Below are positions 53,605-62,121 of a DNA stretch of 64,000 nt, piece after piece. The stretch comes from Saccharopolyspora spinosa NRRL 18395. GTDB taxonomy: Bacteria; Actinomycetota; Actinomycetes; Mycobacteriales; Pseudonocardiaceae. Made by a program: the position numbers and the translations under genes. How positions within the stretch are numbered: the stretch's first letter is position 1; every line of letters starts with the position of its first letter. Below the pieces are notes generated by a model, which saw only the letters and a program-made list of their open reading frames with translations, was not told the DNA's origin and made no database searches. Location of the stretch: contig NZ_GL877881.1 in the NCBI RefSeq assembly GCF_000194155.1, positions 274,611 through 338,610 of the forward strand, in the 5' to 3' direction.

Positions 53605-54828
53605 CGCTTCGGCCGGCAAGGCCCCTCGTCGCCAGCGGGCGCGATCAGACGTGCCGGACTCATCGACCACAACCTCACGTCCATGCCATTCGCTTGTCTC
53701 CCGGCAAAGAAGTTACCCTGCGCACCCAACGAGCCCGCGCGCAGGGCCTGCCGATACGGCCCTTTTCGGCTCCCCTAGTTCAGCGGGACGCCCCACCAGA
53801 CCCGCGTCGCAGAAAGCGCCAATCGGCCCACGAGGGTGCGCAGTTGGTCCTGCCCGACGCCGCCCCACACCGTACGGCGTCCGCACGGTAGCGCGTGCTG
53901 GAGACACCACTCCCCACCGGGCGTTCCGAGCAGATCTGCCGGGCATGTCGTTCACGGCGCGCACGCGCAGATCCCCGCTCGTTCTCCGGATGGTGTCACT
54001 CGCCATTCCTCGACACGTGGCGCATCGGTTCTGCTTCCGCTCCGGGGACGGCGCCCTTCGTTCGGCGTCGCAGTTCACAATCCGGCCTCGTCGGCGGGCG
54101 ACTCGCGCGGACAGCGGCGTGCCACGCCGATCGCCGTTCGAGCAGGGTCACCGCCTGTTCGGAGTGCGGCGCCGAACCTTGATGAGCAGCAAGGACAAGC
54201 AGGTTCCCGCGAAGCCAGCGAGCAGGTAGTCCAACGCGCATTGCATACCTCGACGACTCCCGCCTGCAGCCCTCACCACGGGAAGGGCAGGCCATCGGGC
54301 CTGCCGCCGGCGGCGACCGCGCTCGACCATTTATTTGCTGTTGGACAAACATATACACGGACCCCTACCAGGCACCAGATCCGGTAGCGCACGCACGGCC
54401 GCCGAAAGCGCATCGCGCCAAGCGCAGAACCGCAGCGGTCGCCCCGCCGACCAGCGATTTCAGGATTGAATTCCCTTGCCATATGGCATCCAATCCGAGC
54501 CCTTGACGCTGCTGAACGACGACTACAACCTTCGGGCGACCAACAAAGCCCAAGGCAGATCGGTGCATTCGCAACATCTTTGAAGAAGTCGCGCTGTTGG
54601 TTGAAATCGGTACTTCGGCGGCCTCAAAACCCAGCCTTTCGCGGGCGATCGAAGCGTACATCTCGTTCTAGCGCCAGCAAACAGGAAGAGTGCGTTCGCA
54701 GTGCCTGCCCACGGTGTGCGCGACAACCGCCGCAGCTCCCACCACGGGAAGCCGCCGACAGCTGCGGCGTCCTTCCCGATCCGCCACGCGATGTCGGCCC
54801 ATTCGAATCCGACGGAACGGTCGCACAT
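53605..54828. other. 1.2-kb region without recognisable genes
   Basis: GC-rich to 54.3 kb, then more mixed. Long frames are open on several strands but none has protein-like composition. A 15-codon ATG frame at 54181 (MSSKDKQVPAKPASR) and a minus-strand frame encoding a hydrophobic 'ALDYLLAGFAGTCLSLLLI' peptide near 54150-54245 lack ribosome sites. Probably eroded DNA. Confidence 0.5.
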
Positions 54829-55466
54829 CAGGGCGTGTGCAAGGTTGACCTATCCGGTTTAGGTAGTTTCGGGCGGGAAGGTGGGTGGCAGGTTGCCCAG
54901 GTGGTGGACAGGTTGCCCAGGTGGTGGACCGTTTCGATACCGGCGGCTGTGCCGTTCGGTCGGCGCCAGCGCCATATCCGGTTCGCAAGTTTCCGTCCAG
55001 AACAAAGACCTTCCAGGCTGCGGGTCCTGGCACGTCCGTACCCGCCCACGATTTCCATTGAAATTGCGGAGGTTGTCCACAGGCATCGGCGTGTCGGGAT
55101 GCGACACGCCGACGGTCCGCAAGTTCCATTGAAATCGAAGGTTCGATTTCAATGGAACTTGCGCCGAAAGGGCCGGCAGCACCGAAAGGGCCGGCAGCAG
55201 CCGCTGCCCATATAGGATTCCCCGTCCACCGCCTCCAGCGCCCGCCAGAGACCGTCCACACGACCCCGCAAGGACTCGACTGTGGGGGTGGGCCGGTCAA
55301 GCACAACCCGAACCAGGGAAGCCAAGAACACAAGAGCGCGGCTCCTGGACAGACCGTCACGGCTTGAACAACCCGATGATCTCCCACCGGAAACCGCGCC
55401 CTCGTCTCGCGTCCTACCTGGACAAAAACCCGCCGCAACCCTCAGATCAACCTTGCACACGCCCTG
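54829..55466. repeat. Repeat-rich element bounded by 20-bp inverted repeats
   Basis: The 20-bp sequence at 54829-54848 recurs inverted at 55447-55466. Inside are an exact 2 x 20-bp tandem repeat (54890-54929), a perfect palindrome with 21-bp arms and a 2-nt centre (55119-55162), further copies of TTCCATTGAAAT (near 55053 and on both palindrome arms), and an exact 2 x 18-bp repeat (55164-55199). No transposase or long protein-like frame. It resembles a non-autonomous mobile element or a chain of slippage/inversion products. Confidence 0.6.
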
Positions 55467-55958
55467 GGTCGCGCATCCTCGCCGAGATGTCCCGGTATTC
55501 GATTCTCCGGGCGGGGCTGCGATCACGCGGTTGCCGACTGCTCAGGTGGGGTCGCCCAGTTGGCTCCTCGTCGTCGGCCAGCACCGCCGGTGGGCTGAAG
55601 TGCTTCTGCCGGCACGCCCCAATGCCGCCGCCGGATCGACCTTCCAAGATCGAACAAGCAAACGAAGAAGAACTCCGATGGCTACTTGACGGTGACAGCG
55701 GTGCACTGGCCGACGTCGGTCCCGGGGAACCTGCCCGTGCCCCCCGACGACGGCTCCCCCCCCCCGGGGAGCGCCGGGCACCCGCAGTCCGGCGCTCCCC
55801 GCACCCGTACGCGCCCGTTCGCGGCGCATTCGGCGCAATTTCGCGGGGAGGGGTTTGGGCCTCGCCGTCCCCGGGTAGAGATCATCTGGCCAACAGGTCG
55901 AACGGCATGGATCGCTGGGCTGCAGACCGTGCACCCAGGAGCGAGAAAGGACCGCAGC
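55467..55958. other. Intergenic with one hairpin
   Basis: 492 bp. A 12-bp inverted repeat (55766-55777 with 55789-55800), preceded by a run of 10 C, could terminate transcription. No gene recognised. The ribosome site of the STAS gene lies at its right end. Confidence 0.5.
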
Positions 55959-56411
55959 ATGACCGTTCCGGACTCCACCTTCGAAGACCCGGGGCAAGCG
56001 AGACCACTTCAACTGCTGGAGCGGTCGGCGACGGCCACCGCGCCGCACGTCCAGCTCTCGAGTCCGCGCAGCGGCGCACTCGTGGTGACCGTCAGCGGGC
56101 AGTTCGACGCGAGCTCGGGACCTTCACTCGAAGAGGTCCTCGTTTCGCGGTTGACCTCCGACGTCGAGGTGCTCGTGGTGGATCTGGACGAGGTCGACGA
56201 ACTCGACCTCCCGGGCTTGCAGATGCTCACCAGCGCGTACATGACGATGAGCGCGGAATTCCGGGAAATCGCCTTCCGCGTGGTCGTGGCCAGCGAGGCG
56301 CTCATGGACGAGTTGCGCGCGGCCGGTCTCGACGTCGTGCTGGACTGCCGGCCGAACTTGGACGCCGCGCTCGAACCACCAGCGCTCGAATCACCGGGCC
56401 GGGCTCGGTGA
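55959..56411 (+). CDS. STAS-domain anti-anti-sigma factor homologue without phosphorylatable Ser
   Basis: 150 residues, AAAGGA before ATG 55959. STAS fold: 'GALVVTVSGQFDASSGPSLE', 'VEVLVVDLDEVDELDLPGLQ', 'ALMDELRAAGLDVVLDC'. The regulatory position that is D-S-S/T-G-L in SpoIIAA/RsbV reads D-L-P-G-L, so kinase phosphorylation is not possible. It may act constitutively or as a decoy. Confidence 0.85.
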   Translation: MTVPDSTFEDPGQARPLQLLERSATATAPHVQLSSPRSGALVVTVSGQFDASSGPSLEEVLVSRLTSDVEVLVVDLDEVDELDLPGLQMLTSAYMTMSAEFREIAFRVVVASEALMDELRAAGLDVVLDCRPNLDAALEPPALESPGRAR

Positions 56412-56583
56412 CGGGCGCTCTGATTCGCGGTGCGCAGCCGCGCTGTTGCGCACCGCGAATCACCGCGTCCACCCGTGGGGCAGGCCGACCACCGCGCCGG
56501 ATCGGCTCGCGCGCCGCTCTCCGACACGTCCGGTCGAAGGGATCAACCACGTCCACGAGATCGGCTGCTCGTCGGACCGCAGG

Positions 56584-56979
56584 TCAGGACCGCCCGCCCT
56601 GGAGGGCGTTCTCGAGCGAGTCGAAGATCGGGATCTTCCGGTCGAGCGCGGTGATCTGCAGCGGTCGGATGGTGGCGCTGCTGGTGGCCACCACTCGCAG
56701 CTCGGCACCCCGCTCGTTGGCCAGGGTGTAGCCGTTGACCAGAGCCGACAAACCGGCCGACGCGAAGAAGCTGACCCCGGAGAGGTCCACGACGAGGGCC
56801 GCAACCTCGTCGGCGACCGCTTTGGTCAGCTGTTCCTGGAGCTTCGGGGCGGTGACCATGTCGATCTCACCCGAGACGGTCAGCACCGCGGCCGAACCGC
56901 GCTGCTCCACGGCGAACGACGCGGCCTGGATCGGCGTCGAGGTGGTCGATTCCGGCGAAGACGATTCGAACCTAGTCAC
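56584..56979 (-). CDS. STAS-domain anti-anti-sigma factor (RsbV-like)
   Basis: 131 residues from GTG 56979 (start uncertain; other GTG codons lie just upstream). 'GSAAVLTVSGEIDMVTAPKL', 'AALVVDLSGVSFFASAGLSA' with Ser in the phosphorylation turn, 'LDRKIPIFDSLENAL'. Typical substrate of an RsbW-type kinase and of the PP2C phosphatases nearby. Divergent from an HATPase anti-sigma factor. Confidence 0.85.
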   Translation of the reverse strand: MTRFESSSPESTTSTPIQAASFAVEQRGSAAVLTVSGEIDMVTAPKLQEQLTKAVADEVAALVVDLSGVSFFASAGLSALVNGYTLANERGAELRVVATSSATIRPLQITALDRKIPIFDSLENALQGGRS

Positions 56980-57315
56980 AGCGGCCACTATCTCATACAC
57001 CGTCGCTGGATCGTGGCAGCCTGCGGCAGCACTGACCTGCTGCGTGGACCTAAATCTTTGCCCGAGGGCAAACAACTGCGGCGGGTCCGCGCACCGACCT
57101 CCAGCTGATCGCCGGAACACCGGTGTTACCGTGGCGTCCCGCCCCGATGTTGCCGCCTGCGCACCGGGGTCACGGGTCTCACTCCCGAATGCCGACCCCG
57201 CCGTTCGCGCAGGCAGTTGGACCTTCACGGCAGGCAGTTGGAACTTCACGGCGGGCGACGCGCATCGTTCAGCGGTTCAACGGGTACTGGCCGGATCGAG
57301 GACGAGCGAGCAGAG
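56980..57315. other. Divergent promoter region with a 21-bp tandem repeat
   Basis: 336 bp between the STAS (-) and HATPase (+) genes. Two 21-bp units, 57209-57229 and 57230-57250, differ at one base. Nothing else recognisable. Confidence 0.6.
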
Positions 57316-57810
57316 ATGTCGAAACACGAGGCCTGGACCATGAGCGTGAACGGAAGCGCCAATCGAGTCGCGGCGGCCCCTCCCGATCCCCCGCACTGGC
57401 ACGAGGTACCCGCGGAGCCCGGACGACTGCGGCCGATCTGCCGAGCGCTGACCGATTGGGCCAGCGGAAACGGGTTCACCGACAACCGCGCCGAAGCGGT
57501 CGCGCTCGCCGCTTACGAGGCGATGGCCAACGTCGTCACGCACGCCTACCCCGACGGCGGTGGCGTGCTGAGCGTCCGGGCCGCCTTCCGCATCGAGGCC
57601 GCCCGCATCGAGATCGCGGTCCAGGACCGCGGCCGGTGGCTGATCCGCGCGGCGCCGGAGGACTCCGGCGAGCACGGCGGACGCGGCCTGGTGCTGATCC
57701 GGTCCCTCGCGGACCACGTCGAGGTCCTCCTGGAAGAGGTCGGCACGACCGTTCGGATGGCCTGGGACGTGGCGGAGCGCGCCAAGCCCCAGCCACATCC
57801 AAGTGCCTGA
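57316..57810 (+). CDS. RsbW-like anti-sigma factor / serine kinase (HATPase)
   Basis: 164 residues from ATG 57316 (ATG 57340 possible). GHKL ATPase with 'VALAAYEAMANVVTHAYPDG' (N-box Asn), 'VQDRGRW' (G1-like) and 'GGRGLVLIRSLADHVEV' (G2). A complete ATP site suggests an active kinase on STAS partners, unlike the degenerate homologue at 50536. It stands opposite the RsbV-like gene. Confidence 0.88.
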   Translation: MSKHEAWTMSVNGSANRVAAAPPDPPHWHEVPAEPGRLRPICRALTDWASGNGFTDNRAEAVALAAYEAMANVVTHAYPDGGGVLSVRAAFRIEAARIEIAVQDRGRWLIRAAPEDSGEHGGRGLVLIRSLADHVEVLLEEVGTTVRMAWDVAERAKPQPHPSA

Positions 57811-58013
57811 TCAGCTCGCCGCTGCGCGTCTCCGCGCCCGGCTGCGGCGGCGCCGCGCGGGTCTCGGCGCGAACAGGATTGCGCCGGAACCGGTCCGACC
57901 GGCAGGATGATCGACGGCGCCCACCCCCGGTGGATCCGGCCGGTGGACGTGGTTTACGTTTGCCACAGGGCAAGAAAAAGCGGTGCGCGTTCCCGGTGCC
58001 GGTTGGGAGTTGA

Positions 58014-58087
58014 CCAGATGAGCGTCGTGACGAATGACGAGGTTCGCCGCCCAGATGAGCGTCGTGACGAATGACGAGGTTCGCCGC
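58014..58087. repeat. 37-bp exact tandem duplication at the rsbR start
   Basis: Bases 58014-58050 are repeated exactly at 58051-58087. The unit includes the start codon. The only good ribosome site (GGGAG, 58005-58009) now serves ATG 58018, which opens an 18-codon frame ending at 58074; the RsbR frame starts at ATG 58055 (or 58034). Confidence 0.97.
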
Positions 58088-58891
58088 GAACTCGTTGAAT
58101 TCCTCGACCAGCGGCAGCCCGACGTGGTGCGCGAATGGTCGCTATTGCGGACGTTCGCCGAGCAGCGGACGGTCGACGCGGTGGGTGGGTGCACCGAGCT
58201 GCTGAACAGCCTCCGCCGGGCGGCCCGGGACGGGCAGGAGCAAAACCCGGCGGCCGCAGGGTTCGACGACGTGCGACCGATGTTGCGGGCCTCCGCTGGT
58301 GGCGGCGCCAGCCGACGGCTGGACCTCCTGTCACTGAAGGAACCCCTGCTGCGTCTCTGGTGGGAGCACCGCGCCGGAACACCTGCCGTCACGGATGGTG
58401 CTTTGGCGCTGTCGTCCGCGGTGGACGCGCTGCGGATGGTCCAGCTCGAGGAGGAGCTGACCGCAGGGACCGAGACCATCTCGATGCAGCGCCAGCAGCT
58501 CACCGAGCTGTCCACACCGGTGATCAAGCTGTGGGACGGGGTGCTGGCCGTCCCGCTCATCGGCACGCTCGACAGCACCCGCAGCCAATCCGCGACGGAA
58601 AGCCTGCTGGAGCAGGTCGTCGTGCAGCAGGCGAAGGTGGCGATCCTGGACATCACCGGCGTCCCGACCGTCGACACTATGGTCGCGCAACACCTGCTCA
58701 AGACCACGATGGCCGCGCGCCTGATGGGTGTCGAGTGTGTCCTCAGCGGAATCCGGCCGCAGATCGCGCAGACGATGGTCCAGCTGGGCATCGACCTCGG
58801 TGACCTGGTGACCAAGGCGTCGCTGGCCGACGCCCTGAGTTACGCGCTGCAAAAAACCGGCCTCGCCGTCGTTTCGGCGGACCAGGGGTAA
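58055..58891 (+). CDS. rsbR: RsbR-like stressosome protein (STAS co-antagonist)
   Basis: 278 residues. The N-terminal globin-like/helical sensor domain (residues 1-150) and linker 'TETISMQRQQLTELSTPVIK' lead into a C-terminal STAS domain ('VPLIGTLDSTRSQSATESLL', 'QAKVAILDITGVPTVDTMVA', 'GIRPQIAQTMVQLGIDLG'). T/S residues at the RsbT phosphorylation positions are present (ITGVPTVDT). First gene of the rsbR-S-T operon. The start is at ATG 58055; because of the 37-bp duplication, the ribosome site is separated from it by a short upstream frame, so expression probably depends on reinitiation. Confidence 0.88.
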   Translation: MSVVTNDEVRRELVEFLDQRQPDVVREWSLLRTFAEQRTVDAVGGCTELLNSLRRAARDGQEQNPAAAGFDDVRPMLRASAGGGASRRLDLLSLKEPLLRLWWEHRAGTPAVTDGALALSSAVDALRMVQLEEELTAGTETISMQRQQLTELSTPVIKLWDGVLAVPLIGTLDSTRSQSATESLLEQVVVQQAKVAILDITGVPTVDTMVAQHLLKTTMAARLMGVECVLSGIRPQIAQTMVQLGIDLGDLVTKASLADALSYALQKTGLAVVSADQG

Positions 58892-58896
58892 CCGTC

Positions 58897-59274
58897 GTGG
58901 CCTCGGTGTCGATCCTGGAGCTCGACGGGGCGCTGGTCGCCACGCTCCAGGGCGAGCTCACCGACGGTGCCGCGGTCGGCCTCCAGCAGGACCTCGCCGA
59001 GGCGGTCGTCGGCGTCGGCGCGCGCGGAGTGCTGATCGACATCTCCGGGCTGGAACTGGTGGATTCCTTCCTGGCCCGCACCATCTACGACATCGCTGCG
59101 GCGACTTCGTTGCTGGCGGCGGAAACGGTCGTGGTCGGCATGCGTCCCGAGGTCGCCATCACCCTGGTCGAGCTCGGCCTCACGCTGCCCGGGTTGCGCA
59201 CCGCGCGAACAGTCGCGGACGGCATGGCGCTGCTGGGCATCGCCTCGCCGAACCGGTCAGCGGAGGGTAGATGA
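58897..59274 (+). CDS. rsbS: RsbS-like stressosome STAS protein
   Basis: 125 residues from GTG 58897, 5 bp after rsbR. 'GALVATLQGELTDGAAVGLQ', 'GVLIDISGLELVDSFLARTI' with the phosphorylatable Ser (S-F-L-A-R), 'VVGMRPEVAITLVELGL'. It forms the stressosome core with RsbR and holds RsbT until phosphorylated. Overlaps rsbT by 4 bp. Confidence 0.93.
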   Translation: MASVSILELDGALVATLQGELTDGAAVGLQQDLAEAVVGVGARGVLIDISGLELVDSFLARTIYDIAAATSLLAAETVVVGMRPEVAITLVELGLTLPGLRTARTVADGMALLGIASPNRSAEGR

Positions 59275-59699
59275 GCGCGCCCCGCGCGGCCCACGAGGTC
59301 CGGATCGCTGCGGAGCGCGACATCGTGCAGGTCCGGCAGGTGGTGCGAGAGCTCGCCCTGTCCGCCGGTTTCTCCCTGGTGGCGCAGACAAAGACGGTGA
59401 CCGCCGCGAGCGAGTTGGCGCGCAACACCTTGATGTACGGTGGCGGCGGCACGGCCACCGCCACGCTCGACGAGGCTCCGGGCGGACCGGCGCGGCTGCG
59501 GATCACCTTCCGCGACGCGGGGCCCGGGATCAGCGATGTCGACCTCGCCCTCCAGGACGGTTACAGCACCGGCGGCGGGTTGGGCCTCGGTCTCAGCGGA
59601 GCTCGGAGGCTCGCCGACGAGTTCGGCATCGAAACCGGCCCCGGCGCGGGAACTGCCGTGACCGTGGTGTTCATCGCCCGCGAGGCGGTGCGGCGGTGA
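59271..59699 (+). CDS. rsbT: RsbT-like serine/threonine kinase
   Basis: 142 residues. GHKL kinase with 'TAASELARNTLMYGGGG' (N-box), 'FRDAGPGISDVDLALQDGYS' (G1) and 'GGLGLGLSGARRLADEFGIE' (G2), near-identical in layout to RsbT. Phosphorylates RsbR/RsbS and then activates the RsbU-type phosphatase. Overlaps neighbours on both sides by 4 bp. Confidence 0.93.
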   Translation: MSAPRAAHEVRIAAERDIVQVRQVVRELALSAGFSLVAQTKTVTAASELARNTLMYGGGGTATATLDEAPGGPARLRITFRDAGPGISDVDLALQDGYSTGGGLGLGLSGARRLADEFGIETGPGAGTAVTVVFIAREAVRR

Positions 59700-60694
59700 G
59701 GAGCACAGCCCTGGCCATCGCGGCGGAAGCACACGTCGCCCACGCTCGCCAGCTCGCCACCCATGCGGCCCAGGCCGCCCAGTTGCCGCAGCGATCGGTC
59801 GACCAGGTCGCCGTCGTGGCCTCGGAACTCGCCAGCAACCTGCGCAAGCACGCGTCCGACGGCCTGTTCTCCGCCGTGCCGCAACCCGGGCGCTTGGACC
59901 TGGTGGCGTGCGATCGAGGTCCCGGCATCGACCGGGTCGCGGACAGCCTGCGCGACGGCCATTCGACTGCGGGGACGCTCGGCACCGGGCTGGGTGCGGC
60001 CCGCCGGCTTGCCGACGAATTCGACATCTTCTCCAACGAGGGCGTCGGCACGGCAGTGCTCGCACGCTGGGGCGCGACCGACGGCTGGCCCGGCGCGCTG
60101 CGGATCGGCGCCGCCCAGTACACCTGCCCCGGTGAGGTCGTGACCGGCGACGGGTGGTGCGCGACCGCCACGAGCGACCGGGTCGTCGTCGTGGTCAGCG
60201 ACGGGCTGGGCCACGGGCCCGCAGCGGCGGCGGCCACCGCCGCTGCCGTCGATTTCGCCAGCACGCACCCGGAGCTCAAGCCGGCCACGCTGCTGGCGGA
60301 GCTGTGCGGCGAGCTCGCCCCCACCCGCGGCGCCACGGTTGCGGTCGCGGAGGTGGACCTGGCGCGCGGAGCCCTGCGGTTCTGCGGGATCGGCAACGTC
60401 ACCGCCCGGTTGCACTCCGAACCTGGGGGGACCAGCGAGCAATTGCCGTCCCTGCCCGGGATCGTGGGCCACCGGTCGCCTCGGCTGCGCCCCGGTCGGG
60501 AGTACGAGCGGCCGTGGACCGGGGCCGAACGGCTGATCCTCCACACCGACGGCGTCACGCAGCGCTGGACCCCCGAGGACCGACCCGACGTGTTCGGCCA
60601 CGACCCGTCGGTCGTCGCAGGTTGGCTGCTCGGGCAGCACTGCCGACGGCGGGACGACGCGTGCGTGGTGGTGCTCGGCGGAAGCAGGACCTGA
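59696..60694 (+). CDS. HATPase-PP2C fusion (RsbT-like + RsbX-like)
   Basis: 332 residues. Residues 1-125: a second RsbT-like ATPase ('VAVVASELASNLRKHAS', 'CDRGPGIDRVADSLRDGHST', 'GLGAARRLADEFDIFSNEG'). Residues 135-330: an RsbX/SpoIIE-type PP2C phosphatase ('VVVVVSDGLGHGPAAAAATA', 'CGIGNVTARL', 'LILHTDGVTQRW', 'RRDDACVVVL'). RsbX dephosphorylates RsbR/RsbS to reset the stressosome. Kinase-like and phosphatase domains in one chain suggest a bifunctional reset switch. Confidence 0.88.
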   Translation: MRSTALAIAAEAHVAHARQLATHAAQAAQLPQRSVDQVAVVASELASNLRKHASDGLFSAVPQPGRLDLVACDRGPGIDRVADSLRDGHSTAGTLGTGLGAARRLADEFDIFSNEGVGTAVLARWGATDGWPGALRIGAAQYTCPGEVVTGDGWCATATSDRVVVVVSDGLGHGPAAAAATAAAVDFASTHPELKPATLLAELCGELAPTRGATVAVAEVDLARGALRFCGIGNVTARLHSEPGGTSEQLPSLPGIVGHRSPRLRPGREYERPWTGAERLILHTDGVTQRWTPEDRPDVFGHDPSVVAGWLLGQHCRRRDDACVVVLGGSRT

Positions 60695-62046
60695 TGGACT
60701 TCCGCGAGCAGCTGGAACCGATTCTGCGGGCACTGCGGAGTTCGGCCCCGCCGCGCTGGCAGGACGTGGCGGTGCGACTCGCCGCGGCGGAGCCGGACGA
60801 CGTCGTTGTGCAGACCTTGGGCGAGCTCGTGGAACAGCTCGAGCAGCAGCAGGAAGAGCTGAGCTGGCACCGCGCGGAACTCTCGCAGACCAACGCTGGT
60901 CTCCTAGCGCTGCACAGTGAGCTCGACCAGGAACGTCGGCACAACGCGTTCCTCGACGACGTCAGCCGGGCATCGGCTACGTCCTTGGACAGCACCGAGA
61001 TGTGCGCTGCGCTGGTGCAGCTGCTGCGGGCGCGCGGTGTCGCCGACGCGATCACCATGTGGACGCTGGAGGACGGCAACCTCCAGGCGATCGGCGATGA
61101 AGACGCGGAACCAGCGCAGAGCACCCGCCGCGCGTTGGCGACCGGCGAAGCGGCAGGCGTGGACACGGCCCGGTTGAGCGTGCCGCTCACCGCTGGCCCA
61201 CGAAGCCTCGGCGTGCTCGACTTCCACCGGGTGGACGGCATCTTCGGGGAATCCGACCTGGCCACCAGCAGTTCGGTCGCGGTGCGCGTCGCTGTCGGGC
61301 TGCGCAACATCAACGACTACAAGCGGGAACACGAACTCGCTGAACGGCTACAGCGGGCGATGCTGCCGCGGCTCATGGTCCCGGACGAGCTGGACGTGGT
61401 CGCCAGGTACCGCTCGGCAACCAGCGGCGTGCAGGTGGGAGGCGACTGGTTCGACGCGGTGACGCGACCGGACGGCAGTGCGGTGCTTACCGTTGGCGAC
61501 GTCACGGGACACGGCTTGGACGCGGCGGTGGTCATGGGCAGGCTCCAGAACGCCCTCAACGCCTACGCGTTGGAGGGGCACCGCCCAGCGCTTTCGCTGC
61601 AACTCGTGCACGATCTCCTCCGCTCTTGGGACATCCGCTCCTACGCCACCGCCGTGGTGGTCGAGGTCGATGTCGCCGAGAACGTGATGCGCTGGGCAAG
61701 CGCCGGTCATCCGCCGCCGTTGCTGGACGATCCACACGGAGGCGTCAGGTATCTCGAAGGCGAGAACGCCTCGATGCTCGGCGTTCCGTTCCACCAGGAA
61801 GTTCCCGAACACGAGGTGGAGCTCTCGCCGAGATCCTCCGTAGTGCTCTACAGCGACGGCCTGATCGAGCGCCGCACCGAGGACATCGACACGGGGCTGG
61901 CGCGGCTGGCCGCGGCCTATGAAGCGGCGCGGACCCGTTCGCCGCAGAAACGCGCGGAGCACCTGCTGAGCACGCTACTCAACGGCGAGGCGCACGAGGA
62001 CGACGTGTGCCTGCTGATCTGCCAACTGCTCGAAACGTCGGACTAG
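60694..62046 (+). CDS. RsbU-type PP2C phosphatase with coiled-coil and GAF-like sensor
   Basis: 450 residues; ATG 60694 overlaps the previous stop (TGATG). Residues 1-85: a helical RsbT-binding-like domain with a coiled coil ('LGELVEQLEQQQEELSWHRA'). 90-205: GAF-like domain. 215-445: PP2C with 'VGGDWFDAVTRPDG', 'VGDVTGHGLDAAVVMG', 'ASAGHPPPLL', 'LYSDGLIERR' and 'HEDDVCLLI', all metal ligands present. It is the output phosphatase of the stressosome operon, acting on a STAS antagonist. Confidence 0.92.
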   Translation: MDFREQLEPILRALRSSAPPRWQDVAVRLAAAEPDDVVVQTLGELVEQLEQQQEELSWHRAELSQTNAGLLALHSELDQERRHNAFLDDVSRASATSLDSTEMCAALVQLLRARGVADAITMWTLEDGNLQAIGDEDAEPAQSTRRALATGEAAGVDTARLSVPLTAGPRSLGVLDFHRVDGIFGESDLATSSSVAVRVAVGLRNINDYKREHELAERLQRAMLPRLMVPDELDVVARYRSATSGVQVGGDWFDAVTRPDGSAVLTVGDVTGHGLDAAVVMGRLQNALNAYALEGHRPALSLQLVHDLLRSWDIRSYATAVVVEVDVAENVMRWASAGHPPPLLDDPHGGVRYLEGENASMLGVPFHQEVPEHEVELSPRSSVVLYSDGLIERRTEDIDTGLARLAAAYEAARTRSPQKRAEHLLSTLLNGEAHEDDVCLLICQLLETSD

Positions 62047-62121
62047 CAACGCCGTCCGCAAGCTGAGATCGCGGCCGCGGTGCGTGGTCAGCGCGCCGGT
62101 CGGGGTATAGCCTCGATCAGC

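Noticed and set aside
54829-55466. CRISPR array
   Set aside because: Repeat units are adjacent without spacers and no cas genes are present; the same holds for 14347-14507.
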